The notes: generated by a model from the letters alone, not told the origin. A stretch of 64,000 nt of DNA from Stutzerimonas stutzeri RCH2 (GCF_000327065.1 NC_019936.1:186001-250000); one strand, 5' to 3'. Shown: positions 9,463-18,931, numbered from the stretch's first letter. Translations and numbers: made by a program.

Positions 9463-10428
9463 TTACAACCAGCCGCGTTCCTTGTAGTAACGCTCCGCGC
9501 CTTCATGCAGAGGCGCGCTCAGGCCGACTTCGATCATCTCTTCCGGCTTCAGATCCTTGAATGCCGGATGCAGGCGCTGGAAGCGCTCGATGTTCTCGAA
9601 CACCGACTTGACCAGCTGGTAGACCACTTCGGCATCGACCTTGGAAGTGGTGGACAGCACGGCCTTGCCACCGATGGACTGGGTCGCCTGGTCGTTGCCC
9701 TTGTACAGGCCGCCCGGGATCTCGGCCTTGGTGTAGTAGCTCTTCTCTTCCAGCAGCTTGTCGATCTCAGGACCGGTAATCGGCACCAGCACCGCATCGG
9801 TGGTGGTGGTCGCTTCCTGGATCGCGCCATTGGGGTGGCCGACGAAGTAGGTCATGGCATCGATGTTGTTGTCGCCCAGCGCGCTGGCCTGTTCGGCCGG
9901 CTTCAGCTCGGCGGCCAGGGAGAACACCGACTGGTCCCAGCCTTTGACCTTCATGATCTCTTCGAGGGTGTCGCGCTGGCCGGAACCGGGGTTGCCGATG
10001 TTGACGCGCTTGCCCTTGAGGTCGTCGAGGCCCTTGATGTTGGCGCTGCGGCGGGCGAGTACGGTGAAAACCTCGCTCTGCAGGGAGAAGACTGCACGGA
10101 TGTCGTCCATTTTCCCTTCTTTCTCGAAGGGGGCGACGCCTTCCATTGCCTTGTACTGGTGGTCGGACTGCATGATGCCGAAGTTGAATTCGCCACTGCG
10201 CAGGCCGTTGACGTTGGCTACGCCGCCGCCGCTGGCCGGGGCGTTGCACTTGATGTTTTCCGCATTGCGGTTGACGAAGCGGCAGATCGATTGCCCGGCA
10301 ACGTAATAAACGCCGGTCTGGCCGCCAGTGCCGATGGTGACGAACTTCTCTTGCGCCTGTACCACTCCGCTCAGGCCGGTTCCCGCCAGAGCAGCGGTAA
10401 AGATCCATGCCAAGGATTTGCCTTTCAT
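9463..10428 (-). CDS. TAXI-family TRAP transporter solute-binding protein
   Basis: A 321-residue periplasmic protein with a signal peptide of about 25 residues (MKGKSLAWIFTAALAGTG then a cut near VQA-QEK). The mature start FVTIGTGGQTGVYY is the hallmark of TAXI (TRAP-associated extracytoplasmic immunogenic) proteins, and ICRFVNR, SGGGVANVNGLRSGEF and FGIMQSDHQ follow. It captures a carboxylate or amino-acid-like substrate for the adjacent fused TRAP permease. A clear GGAGT ribosome-binding site precedes the ATG. It is the first gene of a two-gene operon; its promoter should lie in 10430-10600, where I see no decisive box. Confidence 0.92.
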   Translation of the reverse strand: MKGKSLAWIFTAALAGTGLSGVVQAQEKFVTIGTGGQTGVYYVAGQSICRFVNRNAENIKCNAPASGGGVANVNGLRSGEFNFGIMQSDHQYKAMEGVAPFEKEGKMDDIRAVFSLQSEVFTVLARRSANIKGLDDLKGKRVNIGNPGSGQRDTLEEIMKVKGWDQSVFSLAAELKPAEQASALGDNNIDAMTYFVGHPNGAIQEATTTTDAVLVPITGPEIDKLLEEKSYYTKAEIPGGLYKGNDQATQSIGGKAVLSTTSKVDAEVVYQLVKSVFENIERFQRLHPAFKDLKPEEMIEVGLSAPLHEGAERYYKERGWL

Positions 10429-10754
10429 GGATGCACTCCTTTTTGGTTGTTTTCGGATTCCCGGGCATCCCTTGTGAGTCTGCGCGGAACTTGAGTCTAG
10501 CAGGCGCCCGGCTCGGGAACAGCCCGAAGCTTACGGACCCGTCTATCCGATCCGTTAGTTCCGCGCCCATTGCTAGGACCGGTTCGGTTGACAGTGGTTG
10601 CGTGCAGCAGTCCCGGATTTTATTGTTCAGAAATTGTGCATGATGATTCGGTTGTACAGGATCCGTGCCCCTCAATGGCCAGAAAAACCGACCAAAGGCC
10701 TAGGACTTCAGTCGCATTGTGGGTCGTCCTGCCTGATAGCATTATGGCACCAGT

Positions 10755-10857
10755 CTTCAGGCATGAAGGCATGCTGCTCGGACAGGGCCAGGGGCCTGAC
10801 GAACGAAGCGCCAACAGGGATCACCGCAGGAGGTGAGTCGTTGCTGGCGCTTTTTTG
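10755..10857 (+). promoter_or_regulatory. Leader ending in a terminator-like hairpin upstream of aer-like gene 1
   Basis: AGCGCCA (from about 10809) pairs with TGGCGCT just before a T6 run (to about 10857), with a nested CACC/GGTG hairpin whose loop carries AGGA. The form is that of an intrinsic terminator located about 170 bases before the receptor start codon. It could be an attenuator, the 3' end of a small RNA, or the terminator of an unannotated transcript. The rest of the 600-base gap (10429-11026) holds no convincing gene. Confidence 0.5.
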
Positions 10858-10870
10858 TGCCCCGTCGCAT

Positions 10871-10883
10871 AACAACAAAAACG
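10871..10883 (+). promoter_or_regulatory. A-rich CA motif (possible Crc/Hfq site) in the aer-like leader
   Basis: AACAACAAAAACG fits the AAnAAnAA pattern bound by Hfq with Crc in pseudomonads. It lies after the terminator-like hairpin and about 145 bases before the start codon, farther than in typical repressed mRNAs, so its function is doubtful. Confidence 0.3.
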
Positions 10884-11026
10884 ATACAGAGACCCGCTTG
10901 GCCGTCTAGAGCAGGGACATCGTCGCAAGGCGAGCAAGGCAAGGAACGCACGAAGCACTGTGGTGCATCGATCGAGACGTCCTCGGCGGAACAGAACAAC
11001 CGTTCGCCTTGCTCACGAGACCCGCC

Positions 11027-12613
11027 ATGCGCATGAATCTTCCGGTCACCGGCCGCGACGTTTCCTTCAGCGAGACCGCCAATATCCTCTCCACCACGGA
11101 TCTCAACGGTGACATCACCTATGTGAATCCGGATTTCATCAAGATCAGTGGCTTCGAAGAAAGCGAGCTGATCGGTCAGCACCACAACATCGTCCGGCAT
11201 CCGGACATGCCCACCGAAGCCTTCGCCGATCTGTGGGGCAGCGTCCGTGGTGGCAGGTCCTGGATGGGCATGGTGAAGAACCGCTGCAAGAACGGTGATC
11301 ACTACTGGGTCAGCGCGTTCGTCACGCCGATCAGCCGCAATGGCCGGGTCATGGAATACCAGTCGGTACGGACCAAGCCGCAGCCGGCCCAGATTGCCGC
11401 CGCCGAACGGTTGTATGCGCAGTTGCGCGACAAGCGCACACCGGTCGCATTGCGCCGCAAGCCGCTGAGTGCCCGCAGTCGGGTCGCATTGTTCGCCGCG
11501 TTGGGCGCAGCGCCATGCGTCGTTGCGGGCGGCCTGCTGGGCGGCGCTGGCGTCGCCATCGCCCTGGCTACCGCAGCGGCCGCCGCCTTGGGCGCCGGTG
11601 GCTTGGCGTATCTGGCGCTGGCGCCCTTGCAGCAGCTCGCCGAACAGGCGCGCCAGGTTGGTGACAACCCGGTGGGTCAGTTGATCTACGCCGGTCGCCG
11701 TGACGAGTACGGGCAGATCGCCTTTGCCATGAAAATGCTGGAAACCGAGGCCGGCGCCATGGTCGGCCGGATCGGCGACGCCTCGCGCCAGCTCAGCCAG
11801 CATGCCCATGAGCTGCTAGGCGCAATGGACAGCAGCACGCAAAGCGCGTCCCGTCAGCAGAGCGAAACCGATCAGGTGGCTACGGCGATCAACCAGATGG
11901 CCGCCAGCGTGCAGGAAGTGGCGAACAACGCCCAGCGCACCGCCGAAGCTGCCAGCCGTGCCGATAGTGAAACCGCAACCGGCACTGAGGTGGTCAATCG
12001 TACGGGGGCCGCCATCGGCCAGCTGGCCCAGGATATCCAGCAGGCCGGCGATGTGATCCACGAGCTTGAAGCGCACAGCAACGACATCACCAAGGTGTTG
12101 GACGTGATCCGTGGCATTGCCGAGCAGACCAACCTGTTGGCGCTGAACGCGGCGATCGAAGCGGCGCGTGCCGGCGAGCAAGGCAGGGGGTTCGCCGTGG
12201 TGGCCGATGAGGTACGCAATCTGGCCTCGCGTACCCAGCAGTCGACCCAGGAAATCAACGGCATGATCGGCGCGCTGCAGGGCGGGGCGCGCCAAGCAGT
12301 AGAAGTGATGCAGCGCAGCCGTGAGCAGGCTATGCAGAGCGTCGAACACGCCGCTCAGGCGGCGCGCTCTCTGCACGGCATCAACAGCCGGGTCACTGAG
12401 ATCAGTGAAATGAGCCAGCAGATCGCCGCGGCGGTCGAGCAGCAGAGTGCGGTCAGCGAGAACATCAATCAGAACATCGTGAGCATCCGCGGCGGTTCCG
12501 ATCATCACGTCGCCAACGGCTTGCGCAGTCGGCAGAGCGCATCGGGTGTCGCCGAACTGGCCAACAGCATGGAGGTACTGGTGCAGCAGTTCTGGACGCG
12601 CCGACGCAGCTGA
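11027..12613 (+). CDS. Aer-like PAS-domain methyl-accepting chemotaxis protein (copy 1)
   Basis: A 528-residue energy/redox-taxis type receptor. The N-terminal PAS domain (about 10-115) has the Aer signature [19 protein letters not shown] and [10 protein letters not shown], with [18 protein letters not shown] hydrophobic membrane segment occupies about 150-200, then a HAMP-like linker, and a long signalling domain with the hairpin tip [20 protein letters not shown] and [15 protein letters not shown]-bound FAD is expected from family knowledge. I chose the ATG at 11027 because it aligns with copy 2 (MRLNLP); an upstream TTG is less likely. It is a tandem paralogue of the gene at 13180. Confidence 0.92.
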   Translation: MRMNLPVTGRDVSFSETANILSTTDLNGDITYVNPDFIKISGFEESELIGQHHNIVRHPDMPTEAFADLWGSVRGGRSWMGMVKNRCKNGDHYWVSAFVTPISRNGRVMEYQSVRTKPQPAQIAAAERLYAQLRDKRTPVALRRKPLSARSRVALFAALGAAPCVVAGGLLGGAGVAIALATAAAAALGAGGLAYLALAPLQQLAEQARQVGDNPVGQLIYAGRRDEYGQIAFAMKMLETEAGAMVGRIGDASRQLSQHAHELLGAMDSSTQSASRQQSETDQVATAINQMAASVQEVANNAQRTAEAASRADSETATGTEVVNRTGAAIGQLAQDIQQAGDVIHELEAHSNDITKVLDVIRGIAEQTNLLALNAAIEAARAGEQGRGFAVVADEVRNLASRTQQSTQEINGMIGALQGGARQAVEVMQRSREQAMQSVEHAAQAARSLHGINSRVTEISEMSQQIAAAVEQQSAVSENINQNIVSIRGGSDHHVANGLRSRQSASGVAELANSMEVLVQQFWTRRRS

Positions 12614-12624
12614 TGCACGCCGCG

Positions 12625-12643
12625 ATGCACCGCAACGGTGCAT
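12625..12643 (+). terminator. Hairpin after aer-like gene 1
   Basis: ATGCACCG and CGGTGCAT form a perfect 8-bp stem around CAA, 11 bases after the stop codon. No T-run follows, so termination may be weak. Confidence 0.5.
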
Positions 12644-12700
12644 TGGCGGAGCTAGCGTGTACGCCTGAATCGACAGGCTTGTTACGGCGATCAGGCGTAG

Positions 12701-12822
12701 GCAAAATGCCATCAGTTTCGCATTTTGCGAAAGTTGCTTTACCGCTCAGGACAACCGGACCTGATAGCTAAGGCGCCCGCCGTGACACCCGCAAGGGATG
12801 TACCACGCCGGGCGTCTTTTTT
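12701..12822 (+). promoter_or_regulatory. Leader with alternative hairpins and a terminator-like element before the 54-residue ORF
   Basis: GCAAAATGC (about 12701) can pair with GCATTTTGC, while TTTCGCA/TGCGAAA around TTT forms a competing hairpin using the same bases. About 40 bases on, GCGCCCG...CGGGCG with an inner CCC/GGG hairpin ends in a T9 run near 12822. This is the layout of an attenuator or of a short terminated RNA, and it parallels the element upstream of aer-like gene 1. Confidence 0.45.
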
Positions 12823-12894
12823 TTTGGCTTGAAATCAGCCGGTTCACACAGACGGAACCGGCACCCAACCTGCATATGAGTGCACGAAGAACCA

Positions 12895-13059
12895 ATGCTG
12901 AGCGAACAAACCTTGCGCGATGCCCTGGAAGAAACCATCCAGGTACTGGAGCGTACCCGCCGTTCGTTCAAGTCGCGGGAGCTTGGGCAATTGCGCCGAC
13001 GCCTGATCGATCTCCTTGAACAGCTGGAAACCGATGCGGGGGAAAAGGAGGAGGACTGA
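12895..13059 (+). CDS. Small charged helical protein of unknown function
   Basis: A 54-residue ORF, MLSEQTLRDALEETIQVLER followed by TRRSFKSRELGQLRRRLIDL and an acidic tail ending GEKEED. It is almost entirely helix-forming and amphipathic, with a basic centre and acidic end, and has no signal peptide or membrane segment. The regular hydrophobic spacing and absence of rare-codon clusters favour a real gene. It sits between two chemoreceptor paralogues, after a terminator-like leader. The ribosome-binding site (ACGAAGAACC region) is weak. I do not recognise the family; a short regulator or adaptor is possible. Confidence 0.55.
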   Translation: MLSEQTLRDALEETIQVLERTRRSFKSRELGQLRRRLIDLLEQLETDAGEKEED

Positions 13060-13179
13060 ACGCCGATTCGTCACACCGCTGCTACAGGATGCTGACCGCA
13101 TCCATCGAGAGCGCCGCCACTAGAAGCGGCGCCAACCCAGCCTTGCGTATTCAGACCCATTTCCAAGGAAGATCTGTCT

Positions 13180-14760
13180 ATGCGTCTCAACCTACCCGTC
13201 AGCGGCCGCGAAGTCGTCGTTGGTGACACCGCGAATATTCTCTCCACCACCGACCTGAAGGGCACGATCACCTACGCCAACCCCGATTTCGTCGCGATAT
13301 CCGGATTCAGCGAAGATGAGTTGCTTGGCCAACCGCACAACATCGTGCGTCATCCGGACATGCCCGAAGCGGCCTTCGCCGATCTCTGGCAAACGCTGCA
13401 GGCCAACCGCTCGTGGATGGGCATGGTGAAGAACCGCTGCAAGAACGGTGATCACTATTGGGTGAGTGCCTTTGCCACGCCGGTCAGCCGTAACGGCAAG
13501 GTGAAGGAATATCAGTCGGTACGCACCCGCCCGCAGCCCGAGCAGATTCGCGCGGCCGAGGCGCTTTACGCGCAGCTGCGTGACGGCCGCGGCGCACCGA
13601 CGCTACGCAGCAGCGTTGGTCTGCGCGAACGGCTGGCGCTGCTCGCCGCCGCTGGCGCGGCCGGTGGAGTGGTCGTGGGCACCGTGCTGGCTGCGTCGCC
13701 AATCGCTGCAACGCTGGCAGGTCTTGCGCTTGGCGGTGCTGCCGCCGTGGCGGCGGCTACGGCGCTGCTACCGTTGTCGCGCCTGGCACGGCAGGCCCGA
13801 CAAGTCGGCGACAACCCGGTCAGCCAACTGATCTATACCGGACGCAGGGACGAAATCGGCCAGATCGAATTTGCCATGAAAATGCTGGAAACCGAGGCCG
13901 GTGCCATGGTCGGTCGCATCGCCGACAGTAGCCGGCAGCTCAGCGACCACGCCCGCGACCTGCTCGGTGCCATGCATGGCAGCACCCAGAGCGCCGCGCG
14001 CCAGCAGCAGGAGACTGATTTGATCGCCACTGCCATCCAGCAGATGAGCGCCAGCGTGCAGGAGGTTGCGCTGAATGCGCAGCGCACCGCCGAGGTGGCT
14101 GCGCGTGCCGACAGCGAAGCGGCCAAGGGACGTGAGGTCGTCGGCCGCACCGGCAGCAGCATCACCCGGCTGGCCGCTGATATTCAGCAGGCCGCTGAGG
14201 TCATTCACCAGCTGGAAAACCACAGTCAGGAAATCAGCCGGGTACTCGACGTGATCCACGGCATCGCCGAGCAAACCAATCTGCTGGCGCTCAACGCAGC
14301 GATCGAAGCGGCGCGCGCTGGCGAACAGGGCCGTGGCTTTGCCGTTGTCGCCGACGAGGTGCGCCAGCTGGCCTCACGCACATCCCTGGCGACTACTGAT
14401 ATCCAGCGGATGATCGGCTCGTTGCAGACTGGCGCCCGCGAAGCCGTGGACGTGATGCAGCGCAGCCGCGAGCAGGCGGAGCACAGTGTCAGCCATGCTG
14501 ATCAGGCCGAGCATTCGCTCAGTGGGATCAACAGCCGGGTCAACGAAATCAGTGCGATGAGCAGCCAGATCGCCGCGGCCGTCGACCAGCAGAGCTCGGT
14601 CGGTGAGGAGATCAGTCAGAGCATCGTCAGCATTCGCGGTAGCTCCGACGAGCATGTCGCCAGTGGGCTGCATAGCCAGCGCAACGCAACCGGTGTTGCC
14701 CTGCTGGCCGATGGAATGCTTGAGCTGGTTCAGCAGTTCTGGACTCGCCGACGGGGCTGA
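13180..14760 (+). CDS. Aer-like PAS-domain methyl-accepting chemotaxis protein (copy 2)
   Basis: A 526-residue receptor strongly similar along its whole length to the protein encoded at 11027: PAS domain with [19 protein letters not shown] and [10 protein letters not shown], a membrane segment at about 145-195, a HAMP-like linker ([20 protein letters not shown]) and a signalling domain with the [20 protein letters not shown] tip. Both copies end in the same QQFWTRRR motif. A good AAGGAAG ribosome-binding site lies before the ATG. The divergence is concentrated in the PAS flanks and the membrane region, which suggests an old tandem duplication with different input tuning. Confidence 0.92.
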   Translation: MRLNLPVSGREVVVGDTANILSTTDLKGTITYANPDFVAISGFSEDELLGQPHNIVRHPDMPEAAFADLWQTLQANRSWMGMVKNRCKNGDHYWVSAFATPVSRNGKVKEYQSVRTRPQPEQIRAAEALYAQLRDGRGAPTLRSSVGLRERLALLAAAGAAGGVVVGTVLAASPIAATLAGLALGGAAAVAAATALLPLSRLARQARQVGDNPVSQLIYTGRRDEIGQIEFAMKMLETEAGAMVGRIADSSRQLSDHARDLLGAMHGSTQSAARQQQETDLIATAIQQMSASVQEVALNAQRTAEVAARADSEAAKGREVVGRTGSSITRLAADIQQAAEVIHQLENHSQEISRVLDVIHGIAEQTNLLALNAAIEAARAGEQGRGFAVVADEVRQLASRTSLATTDIQRMIGSLQTGAREAVDVMQRSREQAEHSVSHADQAEHSLSGINSRVNEISAMSSQIAAAVDQQSSVGEEISQSIVSIRGSSDEHVASGLHSQRNATGVALLADGMLELVQQFWTRRRG

Positions 14761-14891
14761 AGGAAGCAGTCTGTCGCTCGGGACAGGACAGCGTGATGGC
14801 TAGGTGGCATCATGCACGCATCGGTGCTTAATTAATGGCGCCGGTTGGCTGGCACTTTGCCGGCAGTGCAAGCGCCACGAGGCTCTCTCGC

Positions 14892-16823
14892 ATGATTCGC
14901 ACCTTCTTGCTGTTGCTAGCCTGCCTGACCACCTTGCCGTGGATCGCCAGCGTGTCGGCGGCCCCGCAGACGTCCGTGCTGCAGACTCGTACCGAAGCGG
15001 CGCTGCAGGTCGGCGTGGTGGAGTATCTGCTTGGCGAGCCAGCAGCGGATTTCGTCGACATCGCGGCGGCCGATCTGCAGTGGCAGGCGTTGACCAAGCC
15101 CAATCTCGGCAAGCAGCGCGACGGTGCCTGGCTGCGCTTCACCCTGTACAACGAGGGCGCCGAGGCTAAGCGCTGGTATCTGTTGCTGAAGTGGCCGGTG
15201 CTCGACCGCGTTGCGGTACGCCTGCACTACCCGGACAGCGACCGCTGGGGCCAGCCCATGCTGGCCGGCGATGCCCTGGCATTGAGCGTTCGTCCGCTGG
15301 CCGATCACCATTTCGTCTATCCGCTCGAGCTGCCTGCGGGTGAGCCGGTGGTGGTCTATATGCAGCTGCAGGCCAGAGAAATCCTCGCCTTGCCGCTGGA
15401 GCTGATCGACGATAAGCAGCTGATCGAAGGCAAGCTGCGCGATGTCACCCTGGTCAGTCTGTTCTTCGGCGGCATCCTGGTGATCGTGCTGTACAACTGC
15501 AGCCTGCTGATCTTCACCCGCGACCGCAGCTATTTTCTCTACGTGCTCTATCTGCTGAGCGCCGTGTTCTACGTGCTGACCATCACCGGTTTCGGTCAGC
15601 TCTACCTGTGGCCGGAGATCCCCGAGCTGTCGGCGCGTTTCTATGGGCTTTCCGCGGCGCTGTGCTTCTTCACGCCGATGCTCTTCGCGCTGCGCTTTCT
15701 CGGCATCCGCCGCTACGGCGGCTGGGTCTGGGCAGTGTCCATCACGCTGACCTGCTACTGGGGGCTGGTCGCCCTGACGATCCTGCTGGCGCCGACGCTG
15801 GCGCGTTACCTGTTCATGGAAAGCGTCGCGCTGCTGCACTGCGTGCTGACCATGGCGGTGACGCTCAATCTGTGGGCGCGCGGCAACCAGTCGGCGCGGC
15901 TGTTCAGCATCGCCTGGAGCACCTTGCTGGGATTCACGGTGATCAACCTCTTGGCACTCAACGGCACCCTGCCGCTCAATGCCTGGACGCTGAATGGCCA
16001 GCTGATCGGCATGTTCACCGAATTCGTCCTGCTCTCCATGGCGCTGGCCGAACGCATCAATGTCGAACGCAATCGGCGTATCGCCGCGCAGCAGCTGGCA
16101 CTGCAGGCCTCGGAAACGCTTGCCGAGGAACGTGCCCTGCACCTGCAGGCCAAGCAGGAGGCGCTGGACCTGCAGCTGCACACCAATGAGGTGCTCGAGG
16201 CGCGGGTCTATGAGCGTACCCGCGCGCTGGAGGAGGTGAGGCAGGGGCTGGAGGCCGCCAATGCCGAACTGACGCGTCTGAGCACTACCGACGCGCTGAC
16301 GCAGCTGGCCAACCGCCGACGTTTCGATCGTTTGCTCGACGAGGAGATACGCCGCGCCAGACGCAGCGGCAGCCCACTGTCGGTACTGCTGGCCGATATC
16401 GATCACTTCAAGCGGGTCAACGACGGCTATGGGCATCCTTTCGGCGACGAGTGCCTGCGGCAGGTGGCGGCGGTGCTCGCCGCGCATTGCCAGCGTGCCG
16501 GTGATCTCGCGGCGCGCTATGGGGGTGAGGAGTTCGTCGTGTTGCTGCCGGCGTCCGACCAGCGCCAGGCGTTTGTGCTGGCCGAGCGGATCCGCCAGAA
16601 CATCGAGCGCCTGCAGCTGCGCTACGGCGACCAGGCGGTGGCGCTGACCATCAGCCTCGGCGTCGCCACGCTGGGGCCGACCGTCGCGTCGGCAGAGGCG
16701 CTGCTGGCCACTGCGGATGCGGCGCTGTATGCCGCCAAGCACGCCGGTCGCAACCAGGTGGTCTGTGCGCCTGAGGCGGCGATCGGCGAAACCGGCGCCG
16801 GTGTCAGCCCTCAGCCGGTATGA
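14892..16823 (+). CDS. Diguanylate cyclase with 7TM-DISM sensor
   Basis: A 643-residue membrane enzyme making c-di-GMP from two GTP. A signal peptide (MIRTFLLLLACLTTLPWIA) is followed by a periplasmic 7TMR-DISMED2 beta-sandwich (about 25-170), seven membrane segments (about 180-390), a coiled coil (about 395-470) and a GGDEF domain. The catalytic loop reads GGEEF (in RYGGEEFVVLLP) and the DIDHFKRVNDGYGHPFGDE metal-binding segment is intact, so it should be active. I chose the ATG at 14892 because it gives a clean signal peptide; the frame opens at 14835. Its 3' end overlaps the convergent tctE gene by 20 bases. Confidence 0.92.
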   Translation: MIRTFLLLLACLTTLPWIASVSAAPQTSVLQTRTEAALQVGVVEYLLGEPAADFVDIAAADLQWQALTKPNLGKQRDGAWLRFTLYNEGAEAKRWYLLLKWPVLDRVAVRLHYPDSDRWGQPMLAGDALALSVRPLADHHFVYPLELPAGEPVVVYMQLQAREILALPLELIDDKQLIEGKLRDVTLVSLFFGGILVIVLYNCSLLIFTRDRSYFLYVLYLLSAVFYVLTITGFGQLYLWPEIPELSARFYGLSAALCFFTPMLFALRFLGIRRYGGWVWAVSITLTCYWGLVALTILLAPTLARYLFMESVALLHCVLTMAVTLNLWARGNQSARLFSIAWSTLLGFTVINLLALNGTLPLNAWTLNGQLIGMFTEFVLLSMALAERINVERNRRIAAQQLALQASETLAEERALHLQAKQEALDLQLHTNEVLEARVYERTRALEEVRQGLEAANAELTRLSTTDALTQLANRRRFDRLLDEEIRRARRSGSPLSVLLADIDHFKRVNDGYGHPFGDECLRQVAAVLAAHCQRAGDLAARYGGEEFVVLLPASDQRQAFVLAERIRQNIERLQLRYGDQAVALTISLGVATLGPTVASAEALLATADAALYAAKHAGRNQVVCAPEAAIGETGAGVSPQPV

Positions 16824-18204
16824 AGCGCACCCGCACCAGCAGCCCGCCCAGCGCACCCTGATCCAGGCTGATTTGGGCGCGGTGCGCACGAACGATTTCG
16901 CCGACGATGGCCAATCCCAGGCCGGCGCCATGGCCGCCGGTATCGCGGCGGTAGAAGCGCGCGAAGACGCGGTCATGCTCGGCGACCGGAATGCCGGGGC
17001 CGTCGTCCTCCACCTCCAGCACGGCACCCTCGAGCACCCGCAGCACCACGTTGCCGCCGTTCAAGGTATGCGCCAGCGCGTTGTCCAGCAGGTTGCTCAG
17101 CAGCTCGCTGATCAGCGTCGGCTCGCCGTCGATCCACACCGGCGCCTCGGCTTCCAGGGCCAGCGCAACGCCACGCTTGTGCGCCAGCGCCGCCATTGCC
17201 AGCCCCAGCTCACGGGCCAGCTGTGACAGGTCCAGGCGCTGCGCGCCGCCTTCGGCAATGGATTGCGCACCGCTTTCGATGCGCGCCAGCGAGAGCAGCT
17301 GGTTGGCCAGATGGATGACCTTGTCGGTGCTCTGCCCGGCGTCGTCCAGAGTGCTGCGCCAGGCAAGCGGATCCGCCTCGCGCAGGCCCAGCTCGATCCG
17401 CGCTTTCAGCGCCGCCAGCGGGGTGCGCAGCTCGTGGGAGGCATCGGCGATGAAGCGTGCCTGGCGTTCGAACTGGCCGCGCAGGCGTTCGGTGAAGCCA
17501 TTGAGCGCGACCACCAGCGGGCGCAGTTCGCGCTGCACGCTGACCAGCGGTAGCGGCCTGAGATCATCCGGCGCACGCTCCTGCACCGCCTCGCTGAGCC
17601 GGCCCAGCGGCCGCAGCGCGGCGCTAACCGCCAGCCACACCAGCACCAGCGCGGCAATCGCCAGCAAGCCGACCCGCCACAGGGTATCGGTGAGCAGGCT
17701 GCGCGCCATGCGTTCGCGAGCGCCAAGGGTCTCGGCCACGCGGATCTCGGCGATGCCGTTGAGCTCCGGTTCGCTTACCGGTTGCAGCAGGCTCACCAGA
17801 CGCACGCCCTGGCCCTGGAACTGGCCATCGTAGAAGCGCGCCAGCGCCGGGTAATCGTCGGTGCGCGGCGTATCGGCACGCGGTGCCGGCAGGTCCTCGT
17901 AGCCGCTGACCAGGCGCCCTTCGATATCCAGCACCTGGTAGTAGATGCGCCCGGCACTGTCGTAGGCAAAGGTGTCCAGCGCCACGTAGGGCACGTTCGC
18001 GCGCAGCTTGCCATCGTTGGCCACCAGGCCATCGGCAATCGCCCTGGCCGAGGCCAATAACGTGCGGTCGTAGGCGGTGTCGGCGGCAGCGCGGCCGTTC
18101 CAGTAGGCGCTCCAGCCACTGAAAAGCAATAGCAAAGCGAGCAGGACGGCCAGCCGGCGCAGCAGCCGGGCGCGCAGGCTGCCGGCGACTTCCGGCTCAG
18201 CCAT
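16804..18204 (-). CDS. tctE: Tricarboxylate-responsive sensor kinase TctE
   Basis: A 466-residue inner-membrane histidine kinase. TM1 is about 16-32 and TM2 about 178-196, flanking a periplasmic TctE-N sensor of about 145 residues. A HAMP region follows (about 197-245), then HisKA with HELRTPLAALKARI (His257) and a HATPase domain with NLLDNALAH, DDGPGIP and GHGAGLGLAI. It pairs with TctD; the genes overlap by 8 bases (18197-18204). In P. aeruginosa the orthologous pair controls opdH and tct genes in response to citrate-type acids, and the same arrangement here supports that. The 3' end overlaps the convergent cyclase gene. Confidence 0.9.
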   Translation of the reverse strand: MAEPEVAGSLRARLLRRLAVLLALLLLFSGWSAYWNGRAAADTAYDRTLLASARAIADGLVANDGKLRANVPYVALDTFAYDSAGRIYYQVLDIEGRLVSGYEDLPAPRADTPRTDDYPALARFYDGQFQGQGVRLVSLLQPVSEPELNGIAEIRVAETLGARERMARSLLTDTLWRVGLLAIAALVLVWLAVSAALRPLGRLSEAVQERAPDDLRPLPLVSVQRELRPLVVALNGFTERLRGQFERQARFIADASHELRTPLAALKARIELGLREADPLAWRSTLDDAGQSTDKVIHLANQLLSLARIESGAQSIAEGGAQRLDLSQLARELGLAMAALAHKRGVALALEAEAPVWIDGEPTLISELLSNLLDNALAHTLNGGNVVLRVLEGAVLEVEDDGPGIPVAEHDRVFARFYRRDTGGHGAGLGLAIVGEIVRAHRAQISLDQGALGGLLVRVRFIPAEG

Positions 18205-18868
18205 CGAGCGCCTCGAGCATGTAGCCCAGACCGCGGAAGGTAACGATGCGCACCGGCTGGCCTTCGAGCTTCTTGCGCAGACGATGAATGTAGATCTCGA
18301 TGGCCTCGGCGCTGGCGTCCTCGTCCAGGCCGAATACCTGGGCGGCCAGCTGATCCTTGCTCATCACCCGGCCGGGGCGGGCGATCAGCGCCTCGAGCAC
18401 GCCCTGTTCGCGGGAGGTCAGCGTCAGCGGCTCCTCGGCCAGGCTGAAGCGCCGCGCATCCAGGTCATAGACCAGCGCACCGCAGCGCTGCTGGCGTTCG
18501 CCGCCGCCGACGCTGCGCCGCAGCAGCGCCTTGACCCGCGCCTCCAGCTCGGACAGCTCGAACGGCTTGGCCAGGTAATCGTCGGCACCGAGATTGAGCC
18601 CATGCACGCGGTCGCTGACCTCGCCGCGCGCGGTCAGCATCAGCACGGGCAGGGTCTTGCCGCGTTCGCGCAGGCGCGCCAGCACCTGAAAGCCATCCAG
18701 CCGCGGCAGGCCGACGTCGAGGATCGCCAGCGCGTAATCCTCGCTGGCCAGCGCCAGATCGGCGGCGATGCCGTCCTGCAGCAGGTCCACGGTCCAGCCG
18801 GCGGCGCGCAATGCCTGCGCCACGCTTTCGGCCAGCTGGGGATGGTCCTCGACCAGAAGAATTCGCAT
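18197..18868 (-). CDS. tctD: Response regulator TctD (OmpR family)
   Basis: A 223-residue cytosolic regulator: receiver domain with the acidic pair ED at 8-9, phospho-acceptor Asp51 (AILDVGLPRLDGF) and YLAKPF, and a C-terminal winged helix with the ARVKALLRR to GRVMSKDQLAAQVFG and IEIYIHRLRKKLEGQ segments. The ATG at 18868 follows AGAGGAC; the frame runs further upstream but the receiver fold starts here. It is divergent from opdH across a 180-base promoter region containing an inverted repeat, its likely binding site. It forms an operon with tctE. Confidence 0.92.
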   Translation of the reverse strand: MRILLVEDHPQLAESVAQALRAAGWTVDLLQDGIAADLALASEDYALAILDVGLPRLDGFQVLARLRERGKTLPVLMLTARGEVSDRVHGLNLGADDYLAKPFELSELEARVKALLRRSVGGGERQQRCGALVYDLDARRFSLAEEPLTLTSREQGVLEALIARPGRVMSKDQLAAQVFGLDEDASAEAIEIYIHRLRKKLEGQPVRIVTFRGLGYMLEALDG

Positions 18869-18931
18869 TGCCTGTCCTCTGCGATTGCGGCGGTGCGCCA
18901 GTGTAGCGGCAGAAATTTCACGCCGCTGCTG

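Noticed and set aside
10570..10909. Short open frames in the gap before aer-like gene 1
   Set aside because: They overlap each other on both strands and the terminator-like hairpin, have no ribosome-binding site and show no recognisable pattern.
12734..12775. FliA (sigma-28) promoter for the chemoreceptor genes
   Set aside because: I looked for TAAA-N15-GCCGATAA and found only partial -10 matches without a correctly spaced -35 element.
14850..14875. Sigma-54-like TGGCAC next to TTGC, also at about 62730
   Set aside because: The GG-GC spacing is wrong (far less than 10 bases), so these are not -24/-12 promoters.
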